64,000 nucleotides of DNA. It comes from Zerene cesonia (lineage: Eukaryota > Arthropoda > Insecta > Lepidoptera > Pieridae). Position 1 is the stretch's first letter. Each line of letters opens with the position of its first letter. The stretch is taken from assembly GCF_012273895.1 (NCBI RefSeq), contig NW_024045142.1, forward strand, positions 372,001 to 436,000, given 5' to 3'. The position numbers were made by a program, and so were the translations under genes. Below, one piece after another: positions 1 through 12,000 of this stretch. The notes under the pieces are model-generated. The model was not told the DNA's origin, made no database searches, and was given only the letters and a program-made list of their open reading frames with translations.

Positions 1-3000
1 GCTGCTGGACGTACCTGTCGGCGATGTGGTCGGCGCTGGGCATGAGCGCGGTGTGCGCGGGCGCCGCGCGCGAGGTGGTCGTGCAGGCGTGCGGCGCGCT
101 CGACGCGCTCGCGCGCGCGCTGCACGCCGACGCCAGCGCGCTCACGCAGATACTGCAGGTCGCTGCGGTTGTTTCATATTTCATTGCTGTAGTATTGAGA
201 CATTTTGAAAGAATCGGATTTTTTTTTTATCACGAGGCGGTATTCGAACCCGCGTGTTTTTGCCAAAACGTGCCAAGTGCGTTTTCTAATGAACACACGT
301 ATTTTGTACTTTAAAGTCATGAAATAAGGTCTTAATTTGTATTAAAGCCGTTCGCACTTTTTTTGACGACCTTTTAATCGGCAATTGTATGTTGTTCACA
401 TTTATTTGTTTATTGTACGTCAACGAATAATTTAAATTTTAAATTTTCACTCAATTCCAGGCGTCGGAGAGGCAGCTAGAGCTGGGCCAGCTGCACGAAG
501 CGATACAGTCCAGCTGCTCGTCGCTGCAGCAGCAGCTGAAGGCGGTTAGGAGGCGTCTACCACCTGGAGTGAACCTCAACAATCTACCTATTGACCTGCA
601 GGTATTTACTTACAATTTCGAATGTTACTCTAGGTAAGTTGAAACAAAAGCTACCTTAGTTAGTCCTTATTACATTGGCTAATTTCTCTTGTTATTCATT
701 TTCATCGTTAACTTAACTTAATTTATTATAATTGGTACACGTAACGTAGTCACGTATTAAATGTAATGTATGTAGCTATCGTTTATTTTAATATTATTTT
801 TTATTTATCTTATTATTTTTGATTAATTTATTGTATACATAAACAAACAGATACTCCGTTTCTTTTATATTTATCTCGACTCTTTGAGACTTATTTATTA
901 TTTTTTTTTTTTATTGTACGATCCCTTGCTCTCTACGTACATTTAACGTGTTGATGGTGAGCAGGGACAGACGAACAGTGAAAAAATTTATTCATGTACT
1001 TTATTGCAAGTCGAAACTGTAAGGGCATTTGACAATTACATTTTTCCCTACATAGATAGATCATGTTCTGTCAGGCACACAACAATGCGCCGTATAAATG
1101 TGTAAATATTAATATGCTTACTAATTACTAATACTGGAGTTATAATTGAAAAAGTAAGCAGACATAGGGACCGTCGATAGAAGAAAAAACTTGTAACTCA
1201 AGAGTTGTTCTAATTTATATATATAAAAAACATTAGCATATCGACGTCGCGAACCTTTAACCCTATTTGTAAGTATATTTGCTATCCCCCACAGCTAGTG
1301 GAGCGTCTCCGCGGCGACAGCGCGGTGGCGCTGTGGCGGTGCGCGCGCGCCGCGTCGCTGGCGGCCCGCGCGGCCTGCGCCTGCGCCGCCACCGCCGGCG
1401 AGCGGGCCGACGGCGCGCCGCTCGCGCACTCCGCGCTCGCCGCCATATGGACGGCCGCCACCGACAAGATCTATCAGCAGGTGACTCCGACACACACACA
1501 CACACGCACACACACACGCACACACACGCACACGCACGCGCTCACATATTACCTGTTTAAAAACGTATCCCTCTAGCTCCCATGGTATAAATAGAGTATT
1601 AAACACCCCCTTTCTCATTAGACGCCAGCTCCAACTCTCTGTCCTATCTAGGATATAAATAAAACTGGATAAGTGAGTTACGTGCGCGTGCGCCGCCACC
1701 ATCTCTCACCTGTTTGGAAAGGTCTCCCTCCAACTCCCACTTATACACTAAATCTCATACAAGTATATACTTCGTTAAACAAGCAATTACAGTACCTCCG
1801 TTAATTTCCTCTCCATTCATTGACATGCACTGTAACGAAACTTGAATAACACTAAAACATTGTTTGAAGCAAAATTTTGCCAACAGTACGTGCGTAAGGC
1901 AGAATTTTGTAATTAGCGATAAAATTTATTGCGAACGTCTCTGCCGCAAAATAAGATATTTGTAGGGGTTAGGTAACCTACATAATATGCTTTTCATGTA
2001 TAAGTAACGCCAGTGTGTAATCAGATAAAGATATCGCCGCAGCAGTGGTGGCTCAGTGGTGAGAACCTCCGACTTCAAAATCGGGGTTCGAGACCGGGCG
2101 AGCGTGCAGGACATAAATTGATTTTTCAATTTATCTGCGCATGTGGATAACATCACCACTACTTACAACGGTAAAGGAAAACATCGTGAGGAAACCGGCA
2201 TGTCCGAGAATCAAAAGTTCGACGATATGTGACATCTGCCAACCCGCACTTGGCCGGCGTGGTGGATTATGGCCTGAACCCTGATAGGAGGCCTGTGTCC
2301 CAGCAGTGGTAAAATATATATGGACTGAAGATGCTGATGATGATGATGATTATACGCCGAGCACATTAAATATGTACGCCTTATAGTGTGCCTTTAACTC
2401 GATAAACCTAAACGCCTAAATGTTAATTTCAATTGATGTTTTACACAACGCCGGTCGGACATTTTTTGACAAACTTTTCATTATACTTAATAAAAGTAGA
2501 CGAAATGCCTTTTTATAACTAGTTGTTTAAAGTACGTCAATATTGACACACCAAGACTCACTGCAGACGATGTTAGAATGACTCAGTTTCTCGTTATGTC
2601 CCTTTTTGATGAGAAATTAGGTACATTTATATACCATTAAAAGATGCTTTCGTCAGGAGTTTTGTATGTCTGTTTTCACCAAGATAACAGGCCAAAAAGT
2701 CCTAAATAAGATGATTTAAAAATGCTGGTTTTATACTTGTAAAATTTTCAGGACGACCACGGCCCAGTGAAGACTATAAAGCACGCTCTATCTGTCGTGT
2801 CGGCGGATGTCGGCAAGTTGGCCGCCTTCACGCAGGACAAGGAGTATGACGTCATGTCGCTGACCAACGTGGCGCAGGACAAGGTGAGTGGCTGGCAGCC
2901 GGCTTTGGCCAGCGTGGCCCAGCGTGGACCAGTATGAAAAACTACCGTAGCGTTGCCGCAGATTTCTGGGTCTTCTAAGCGGGCCTTCAGCTATTGTATT

Positions 3001-6000
3001 TCTTCTTTTAACTTTTATAAAGGTAGACACTACTATGATAAAACTAGAAATATTTTATAAATTACATTGAATGTTGAATGCTATGAATTAAATACATTTG
3101 TAATATACACAATAAGTTTGTTATACAAAAAAGGTCACGAACCTCCCTGGGGAGGAGGTAGCACTCGAAATTCTAAAATCACACCCAAATGACACTTTCC
3201 TATCAAATACTAAAACAATCACGCCAATCGGTTGGAAACCCGCGGAGTTATCGAATGAGAAAAAAAAACACAATTGAATTGAGAACCCTCTTCGTTTTTG
3301 GAAACGTCGGTTAAATACAGAAAGGGAGTAAACGTGTCAGAGATTGTAAATATAAGACGAGTCTATATTTTTATGGATGCATTAACCCAAGAGTGTACAC
3401 TGTTTAAACAAATATTGGAAATATAAATAAATAAGTAAATAGATTGACATAATGTTTCTTTTTTGTTTCGTTACAGCCAACGCCACCTATCGTGTTGCGA
3501 GCGCAACACGTGAAGAAACAGCTCGAAGAAACAAAGACGCTCACCATCCGGCTAGAGAATAAGGAAGCCGATATAAAGGAGCTCAGGAAAGCACTGAAGG
3601 TACGTATTTAAACTCAAACTCAAACTCAAACTCAAACCCAAACTCAAACTCAAACTCAACCTCAAACTCTTACTCAAACTCCTACTCAAACACCAACTCA
3701 AGCACAAACTCAAACTCAAACTCAAACTCAAGCAGAAACTCATTATGTCTATAGTCTTAGAAACTTAACAGACATAAATTCAAACTGAAACTCAAACATT
3801 TATTTATTCAATTAGACTTCTTATAGAAGCACTTTGGTATCGTCATAACACAGTTGTAACATTGACCAGCGGTTCGGAAAGCAGTTTCTATAGTGAAAAG
3901 GCAAGAAACTCTGTAGTTGATATTTTGAATTTGTTATTGAGTTACTTAACTAGCCACTACACCTAGCACGCGTATTTATAAATCTTTTAGCTGTAAATAT
4001 CCTAATCTCAGCGGATTATTAAAACTAGCTGCGCCGCACGGTCTCTATCGCGGACGAATCTACGGATATTTTGATGTATTGTAAGCTGTATTATGGAAGA
4101 GGTCCATTTAAATTCAGCGATATTGTGTAGTAGAAAAAAAGTGTATCTTACACAGGATTTCCGGGATGAAAGCTGACCAAAATTCATCCAGATCCAGTAC
4201 AAAAAACTATAAAATATCTACACTGATATTGTAAACAGGAAGAATTTGTATTTTTGTTTGTTTATTGTCTGTTTGTTTGTTTATTTGTTTGTAATGCATA
4301 AATTACTTCTTGACCGATTTTAAAAAGTTTTTTCACAAGAGTGACATATATGTACCACGGGCGAAGCCAGGGCGAACAGCTAGTTCTACTTGCTACTAAT
4401 ATTATAAATGCGAAAGTGTGTAAGGATGTATGTGTTTGTTGCTCTTTCACGCAAAAAATACTGAACCGATTTCTATTAAATTTCGTGCGTAGACAGCTGA
4501 ACAACTGGAATAACATATAGGCAACCTTTTATCCCANNNNNNNNNNNNNNNNNNNNNNNNNNNNNNNNNNNNNNNNNNNNNNNNNNNNNNNNNNNNNNNN
4601 NNNNNNNNNNNNNNNNNNNNNNNNNNNNNNNNNNNNNNNNNNNNNNNNNNNNNNNNNNNNNNNNNNNNNNNNNNNNNNNNNNNNNNNNNNNNNNNNNNNN
4701 NNNNNNNNNNNNNNNNNNNNNNNNNNNNNNNNNNNNNNNNNNNNNNNNNNNNNNNNNNNNNNNNNNNNNNNNNNNNNNNNNNNNNNNNNNNNNNNNNNNN
4801 NNNNNNNNNNNNNNNNNNNNNNNNNNNNNNNNNNNNNNNNNNNNNNNNNNNNNNNNNNNNNNNNNNNNNNNNNNNNNNNNNNNNNNNNNNNNNNNNNNNN
4901 NNNNNNNNNNNNNNNNNNNNNNNNNNNNNNNNNNNNNNNNNNNNNNNNNNNNNNNNNNNNNNNNNNNNNNNNNNNNNNNNNNNNNNNNNNNNNNNNNNNN
5001 NNNNNNNNNNNNNNNNNNNNNNNNNNNNNNNNNNNNNNNNNNNNNNNNNNNNNNNNNNNNNNNNNNNNNNNNNNNNNNNNNNNNNNNNNNNNNNNNNNNN
5101 NNNNNNNNNNNNNNNNNNNNNNNNNNNNNNNNNNNNNNNNNNNNNNNNNNNNNNNNNNNNNNNNNNNNNNNNNNNNNNNNNNNNNNNNNNNNNNNNNNNN
5201 NNNNNNNNNNNNNNNNNNNNNNNNNNNNNNNNNNNNNNNNNNNNNNNNNNNNNNNNNNNNNNNNNNNNNNNNNNNNNNNNNNNNNNNNNNNNNNNNNNNN
5301 NNNNNNNNNNNNNNNNNNNNNNNNNNNNNNNNNNNNNNNNNNNNNNNNNNNNNNNNNNNNNNNNNNNNNNNNNNNNNNNNNNNNNNNNNNNNNNNNNNNN
5401 NNNNNNNNNNNNNNNNNNNNNNNNNNNNNNNNNNNNNNNNNNNNNNNNNNNNNNNNNNNNNNNNNNNNNNNNNNNNNNNNNNNNNNNNNNNNNNNNNNNN
5501 NNNNNNNNNNNNNNNNNNNNNNNNNNNNNNNNNNNNTTCTTATTCTAAAAAGTTTGGCATCACACACTGATTCTATTAGTTTTGAGAGTTCATTGACGTC
5601 TTCTATTCCATACAAAACAATAGGAGGAGGTTTACTTTTACCAAGGTCAGAAGTGCTATAATTTCCACTTTCAGGTTGATCTACTGGAAGGGATGTAAAT
5701 CTGTTAGATACTGCCAAAGAAGTAGGGTTTGGTGGTGATTCACTAGTTCTTTTCCGTTTGTAAGTATTAGGTACCCGTTGCCAAGGTGGTGGTGATGTCT
5801 GGGTGGACAAATCATCCGTAATTTCTATTGTATCTGTTGCTTTTGGTACCATTTGGTTGGCTTCAGGTTTGGTCATATCGCTAAGAGAAGCTGAGCGTGG
5901 TCTGTTAAAAAGTCCTGGATGAAAAACTTGTTGAGTGAGTGTTTTTGGATTAGTTTTGGTTGAAGTTTTTTGGTTGGATTCGTTCATATTTGTTCCCACG

Positions 6001-9000
6001 AGCTGGGTCGGCTTATACGGTCGCTTACAGGGTGACGCCCATTCCTGTAAGAAGGCGCAGTTCAACGATGTTAGCCTGTCACATCGAGGTTGGTGCTAAG
6101 AACTGGAGTCCCTCCAGCCATTCATCCTTTCGGCACAGTCCTCACCTTAGGATTAGGGTAATTATTTTAAAGAGATTTTCTTTCTCGCAGTCCAGGTGAT
6201 GAAGCCCAGGCCCCCAGTCTCATGAACCATGACCATAAAGACCGGGTTGTTGAGGTCATTTCCTACCATCAACAGATACAAGCTGGTTAGGCTCGCTAAT
6301 TCAGGTTAATTTCCGCCGCCCGAAACTCGGCGTTGTTGCTCATTTGGCACCACCCGGGGGACACGTGTAGGGTGGGTCTTGGATGGACAAGATGGTAAGT
6401 CCTACGGACGCGAGCAACATTGCCCCCCAAATGTATTCATAACCTATTTCCATATAGCTAATGATCAACAGCAGCTCAGGTGTAAGGCTGAAATATAATG
6501 TTCGAGTGTATTTAGCACCAACTCACTAGATACACATGAGTCGGAGACTCTATACTCGAAAAAATCGTTAATTGAATACTTAGAATTAAAAATAAATAAT
6601 AATTAAAATGTGATTTCAGGCGAAACAAGAAGAGTTATCGGAGATGCAGATAAGAAGAGAGTTAGGCGAGAGGAAGTTAACAGCGGCCGCCAGAGACGCT
6701 GAGCTGAAGGCGGAACAGTTGCAACGGAAATTGGAAGACGCGAACAATCAGCTCAAGAGGTGATACGAGATTTTTTTCCTTATATACTCGGATATATGAC
6801 TGCTTTTCGAAAATAATTAACAAAAATCATATTTTGCAAATTGAAAAATGGAATAATTTTATCAAATTAGTGTATTGTCATCGGTCCTCAATAAATCTAG
6901 AAGTTTGAACGAAATCTGGCCGTTTAAAGTGGGTCAAAATCGCGCCCAAAGAAGTCGGTTACAAACAAACATACAAACAAACATACAAACATACAGGTGA
7001 AGCTAATAAAAAGCGTGTATAAAGTCAGCCTAAAGGGATATTGCAGAGTTAAAATAGGGAATTTTATACCTTATGTCCTTTGACATATATTGGTATGTCA
7101 AAATTAACTTAAGGGGCGCCTCAATAGGTTTTCGTGAAGTCGGTATTGGGGATTTTATGCCTTACGCACTTGGACATATATACATATATCCTTTTGGAAA
7201 ATCAAGCACAGTCGAGGTGACTGTGCTTGATTGAAAAGATGACATTGATTGAAGAGGTTACATTAGAGTTTGTAGAGGCGTTGGGAAATTGGACATACAG
7301 CTGCTTTTCAGAAATCGATTATTAACACATGGAAAATATGTCTTTTAACAACCGACTTCAAAAGAGGAATTCAATTGCCTATAAAAAGGATCGTCAAATG
7401 TTTGGTCAGCGGTGTATAGAACATTCATTCAATTTAACACCTTATTTTGTGGCAGTACGGTTTAAAGTCTTGTAAATACTCATTAGAAAAGTCTGCCTAA
7501 TACGCACGTAACAGAGTTTTGCTACGGACAATTTTTGAGCGATAGACTCGTTGGTTTCTTGTACATTGATGCTTTGTAAAGTATACTAATTATTCATTAA
7601 CTAGCTGTTGCCCGCAGCTTCGCTCGCGCGGTTCTTATAAATTTTCATGGTACAAACTTTCGTCCCCTATTCTATTCCCTTGGGGGGTAGAAATTAGCAA
7701 AATCCTTGCTTAGCGGATGCGTGCGTCATAACGTCTATCTGCATGCCAAATTTCTGCCCGATCCGTTCTGTGGTTTTGACTGTGCGTTGATATATCACTA
7801 TGTCAGTCACTCGCCTTTAAGTTATACGAGTAATATAATATACTAGCTCTTACCGGCACGCGTTGCTACGCCTAATTTACGCCTAATAATCGGTCCTAGT
7901 AATACAGACAGCATTCACTTTCATATAGTTATATATATAGATTTAGATTCCTACATTCGTTCTTACAGAAAGGAGAAAGAGTTCGAGGAGACGATGGACC
8001 ACCTGCAGCAGGACATCGACTCGCTGGAGAGCGAGCGCGGCGCGCTGCGCGACAAGCTGAAGATGTACGCGAAACGGGGCGGCACGCACCACGGTGAGAG
8101 GGCCTATTTGAATTTCGAATTCGAATTTCAAACTTCGAATTTAAGTGTAAAATAAAATACAGATGAAATTAAAAACTAAAAATATTGAATTTGGAACTAC
8201 CAATTCATAGGTAGATGAGTATAAATAAAAATGCATACTGGAAATTTAAATTCAAATTCAAAACAGATCCAATCAAATTTGATTTTCTCATTCTCTATTT
8301 ATGTGTGAAATCGAAAGTATTCAATCGATTTAAATAAAATTGTCTATACAGACACATGTAGCGCTTCAACGACAAAATTTTAATTATATCATACTAGCTT
8401 TTGTCCGCGGCTTCGCGTACAATTAGAGGTAGTTTTTTAGATGTTATTATACATATAAACCTTCTTATTAAATCACTCTATCTATTAAAAACAACCATCA
8501 AAACCTGTTGTGTAGTTTTAAAGATCTAAGCATACATACATTTAAAGGGATTGACGCGGGAAGCGACTTTTCTTTATAGTATGTAGTCATATAACAATTG
8601 CAGTAATAAAATAAAAATGCTAAAAACGGTTTAAGATATACGCTAAATCGATGGTGTGAAAATCCAATGCTACAAAATGATATGAGAGAGAAAAATACAA
8701 AAAAAATTTTCAACTATTAGAAACCATGCATCACTACGTAGTATATGTATGTATGTATGCTTAGATCTTTGAAACTACACAGCGGATTTTAATGGGCTTT
8801 TTTAATAGAAAGAGCGATTCAAGAGGATGGTATATACGTATAATATGTATGAGACCACCTCGAATTAAACGCGAGCGAAGCCGCGGGCATAAGCTCGTAA
8901 ATAGTTAGTCCAGTGGAGTGCGTACTTGTTTTTTTCTTATACTAGAGGTAAGAATACAATATATGATATATACTAAAATTATAATTCGTAATTCGTTTTT

Positions 9001-12000
9001 AACTATGTAGAAACAAATTAACATCAAAATTACAAAAATGTCAATTTTCCATAAGACCTGTGAGAGAGAAGTGCGGCAACGTCGCAATGCACAGACAATG
9101 TTGCGACGTTGCCACACTTACTAAACTCTTAGAGAGTACATAATTACCATATACAGGATGTTTTATAATGAAAACTAAAGATCAATGTTTGTTTTGGCTG
9201 ATATTTCGAATATATTTAAGTGACTTTTTTATATGTAGTGTAGTGACGTCATAACTTATACGTGGTTCGATTTATGGTTGTATTTCCGTTTCAACTCTGT
9301 ATTAATTATTTTTCTTCTACATACATTTATATATAGTATGGTAGTGGTTTATATTTTTTGTTGTGTTATATCTATTGCAACTTCCGTTTTAATGTACGTT
9401 GCAAAAAAAAATGTAATTTTGTGTGAGTGTACAAAAAAAATCGCATACGAGTGTGCGTGTGTGTGTGTGTGTTTGATTGTTTTAAAATGTGACATACTTG
9501 CAGCCGTGACGCCGCCTATGCCCACAGTGCGGGACTTTTCACGTAAGACTATATATGTGTAATTCTAACGTACGCATGCATCCTGTGCGCGGGAATGGAC
9601 TGTCAGACGAAAAAAAAATTATTATTATTTTTTTTTATATGTTGATAGTTGAAGTGGCATTTAGTGCTGTCAGGAAAGATAATTTTTTTTGTAAATATAC
9701 TAATTAGAAGAACTCTTTTTTCATAAATGTATTGAATACTTTTTTTAAAGTGTACGGTTTCACAATTTATTTTTGTAATATAGGTAATTCAAAATCACTT
9801 CGAAGATGGTATTTCCTTGTGTTCGAGGTTATGGTTATAAAGGAATTAACGCAGAAGATCCGTTGTTAACCGTTCTCTCTGTAAAGTTTTCGGAAACGTA
9901 AGAATTGATAATATAATAGATAAATCGCGTTTAAAATCCGTAAAAAAAATATTTATATTGTACTAGACGTTCGTTGCGGCTCCGCCCAAGATATCGAGAT
10001 TTCTGTTGTATCCCAAGGGCGTATTAAATAGGGATAAAAATTATACTATCACCCATGCTTATACAGTGTCTGTATACAAAATTTCATCAAAATCCGTTCA
10101 GTAGTTTTAGCGTGTTTGACGGACAAATTCAAATTCACATTTATTATATTCAACTTTCACATTTATAGTATTTGTGTGATAACCCTTGTATAATTTAAAA
10201 TTTTTCATATCGAAATTAAATAAATTGTTTAGATCTGCATACCTACCTACAAGAGAATTTTGCCCAATCTATTATTAACATAATATAATTGTATTTTCTT
10301 GTGTTTGATTTTACGCGAGTATTATACATTTAGAAATTAAAAACTTTTTAACGGATTTTAAACGCGATTTATTCATATTATTAACCCGACGTTTCGAACA
10401 CTTTACAGCGAGCGTGGTCGCGTAGCGAAACGTCGGGTTAATAATATGAATAAATCGCGTTTAAAATCCGTTAAAAAGTTTTTAATTTCTAAATAATATA
10501 ATTGTCTATAAGAGAGCTGGACAGTCCATTGCCCTGATGCACTTTCGCTGCTTTTATGTTCATGCATTTTAATTAACTTTCTTTAACAAATGTGTCTTAT
10601 GACACACACACATATAATTTATCATTATTATAATATTATAATGTTAATAATAATTTGTTTTTAACTGCGACCTGTTAAGTTAATTTTGACGGGAGTGAAA
10701 TGCGATTTAATTCACTGTTATATTTTTCTAAAATACTTTAGATTGTTTTTTTTTTTTATGTTACCGTCGGCAATGGAGCTGGTGGGTCGCCTGATGGTAA
10801 ACGCTACCACCGCCCATGAACATTTGGAGAGGCGTAAGGTCGTTTGCAGAGCATGCGCCTCTACAAATGGATTGCCGACTTCGAATTGGAAAGGGATTGA
10901 GAAAGGATTGACGATAGGAATAAAGGAAAGGAATGGGAAGGGTAAGGAAAAGGATATGGGACTGTACTGACGTTAGGATAACATACTAATTTCAGCGGGC
11001 GAGTTCGCTCGCTTGATTAAAGGAGACGATAGGTAGTTTGGGATTCTTCCCGCATAGTTGCTGTTCCTGTGGGAATTGTGGGAAGTATTAAACTATTAAT
11101 TTAAATTTCCAGAGACGACATGATGGTTGTGTAATATATACTATGGGTGGTTTTAACAGTTTAGTAGTAATGAATTTAATAATTGTAAATGTAAATATAT
11201 ACCTATATTTCATTTATTTTAAAAGTTAATCGTTTCTGTAAAAACGCCATCTATTGTGGTCTATTTTCAACCGAATTAAAAAGGGAGGTTGTTATCAATT
11301 CGACGGTACTTTTTGAATTTGCCACCTCAGAACTTTCGACTGGGTGAAACAATTTCGATGATTATATTTTTATTTGATAGTTGGTGCCATCATCGTGGTC
11401 TCATCGAATTTGATCTCGTTAAATACAATTTCATCCAAATATGTTTAGTAGTTTAGGTTAGAAGATGAGATAGATAGACAGACATTGGTATTTTCGAATT
11501 TATAATATAAGGGGGGATGATGATTTTTCTTCCATCTTTAGTGTCTCAACGTTATTATTTGTCCCTTGTCCCAATCGGACCACGAGACTTTAATATTCCT
11601 CAGGCATATGAAACGGATATTCGATTGCGGATATTGGATAGGTTGGGCGTTGCTACGGCTTGGCAAAAAGAAGAGGGTTCGAATCCCGCCTCGTTATGAA
11701 ATTTTTTCCATTTTCTAATATTTCTCAAATTAAAAATAAAAAACATCTAATTAAGTATGTACATGTTTTTATATAAAATTGTGAATAAATCGCATTTTAC
11801 TCGGATGTAATTTACGTGATATTATTTAAATTAATTGATAATCAAGTGACTAAAAATTATGGATGTATTAATTTTAACATTTCAGTTAATTCGCTTGTGT
11901 TTAATTCATTGTTTATTTAAATAGTGGCATGAAATATATTTTAAGGGGGGATTGTATAAAGAGACAAGAGAGTGGGGGTGTATTTGTTTCTATTATTACG

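Noticed and set aside
24..314. ORF running past Glued exon 1
   Set aside because: Only 24-158 is exon; after the GT at 159 the frame runs into a repeat-D copy.
1263..1702. Several open frames on both strands around Glued exon 3
   Set aside because: Shadows of a GC-rich exon and the adjacent (CA)n tract, where stop codons are scarce.
3552..3743. Ser/Leu repeat ORF on minus
   Set aside because: Antisense reading of the (AACTCA)n array.
3610..3745. Regular repeats as a CRISPR-like array
   Set aside because: Continuous 6-bp tandem repeats with no spacers, in a eukaryotic intron.
10996..11032. Exon-like island after ACTAATTTCAG in p150 intron 7 (reads AGEFARLIKGDD in the exon-7 frame)
   Set aside because: Ends in phase 2 at GTAGTT. 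Joining to exon 8 would give a stop within five codons, and it directly follows repeat B, so it is probably repeat-derived.
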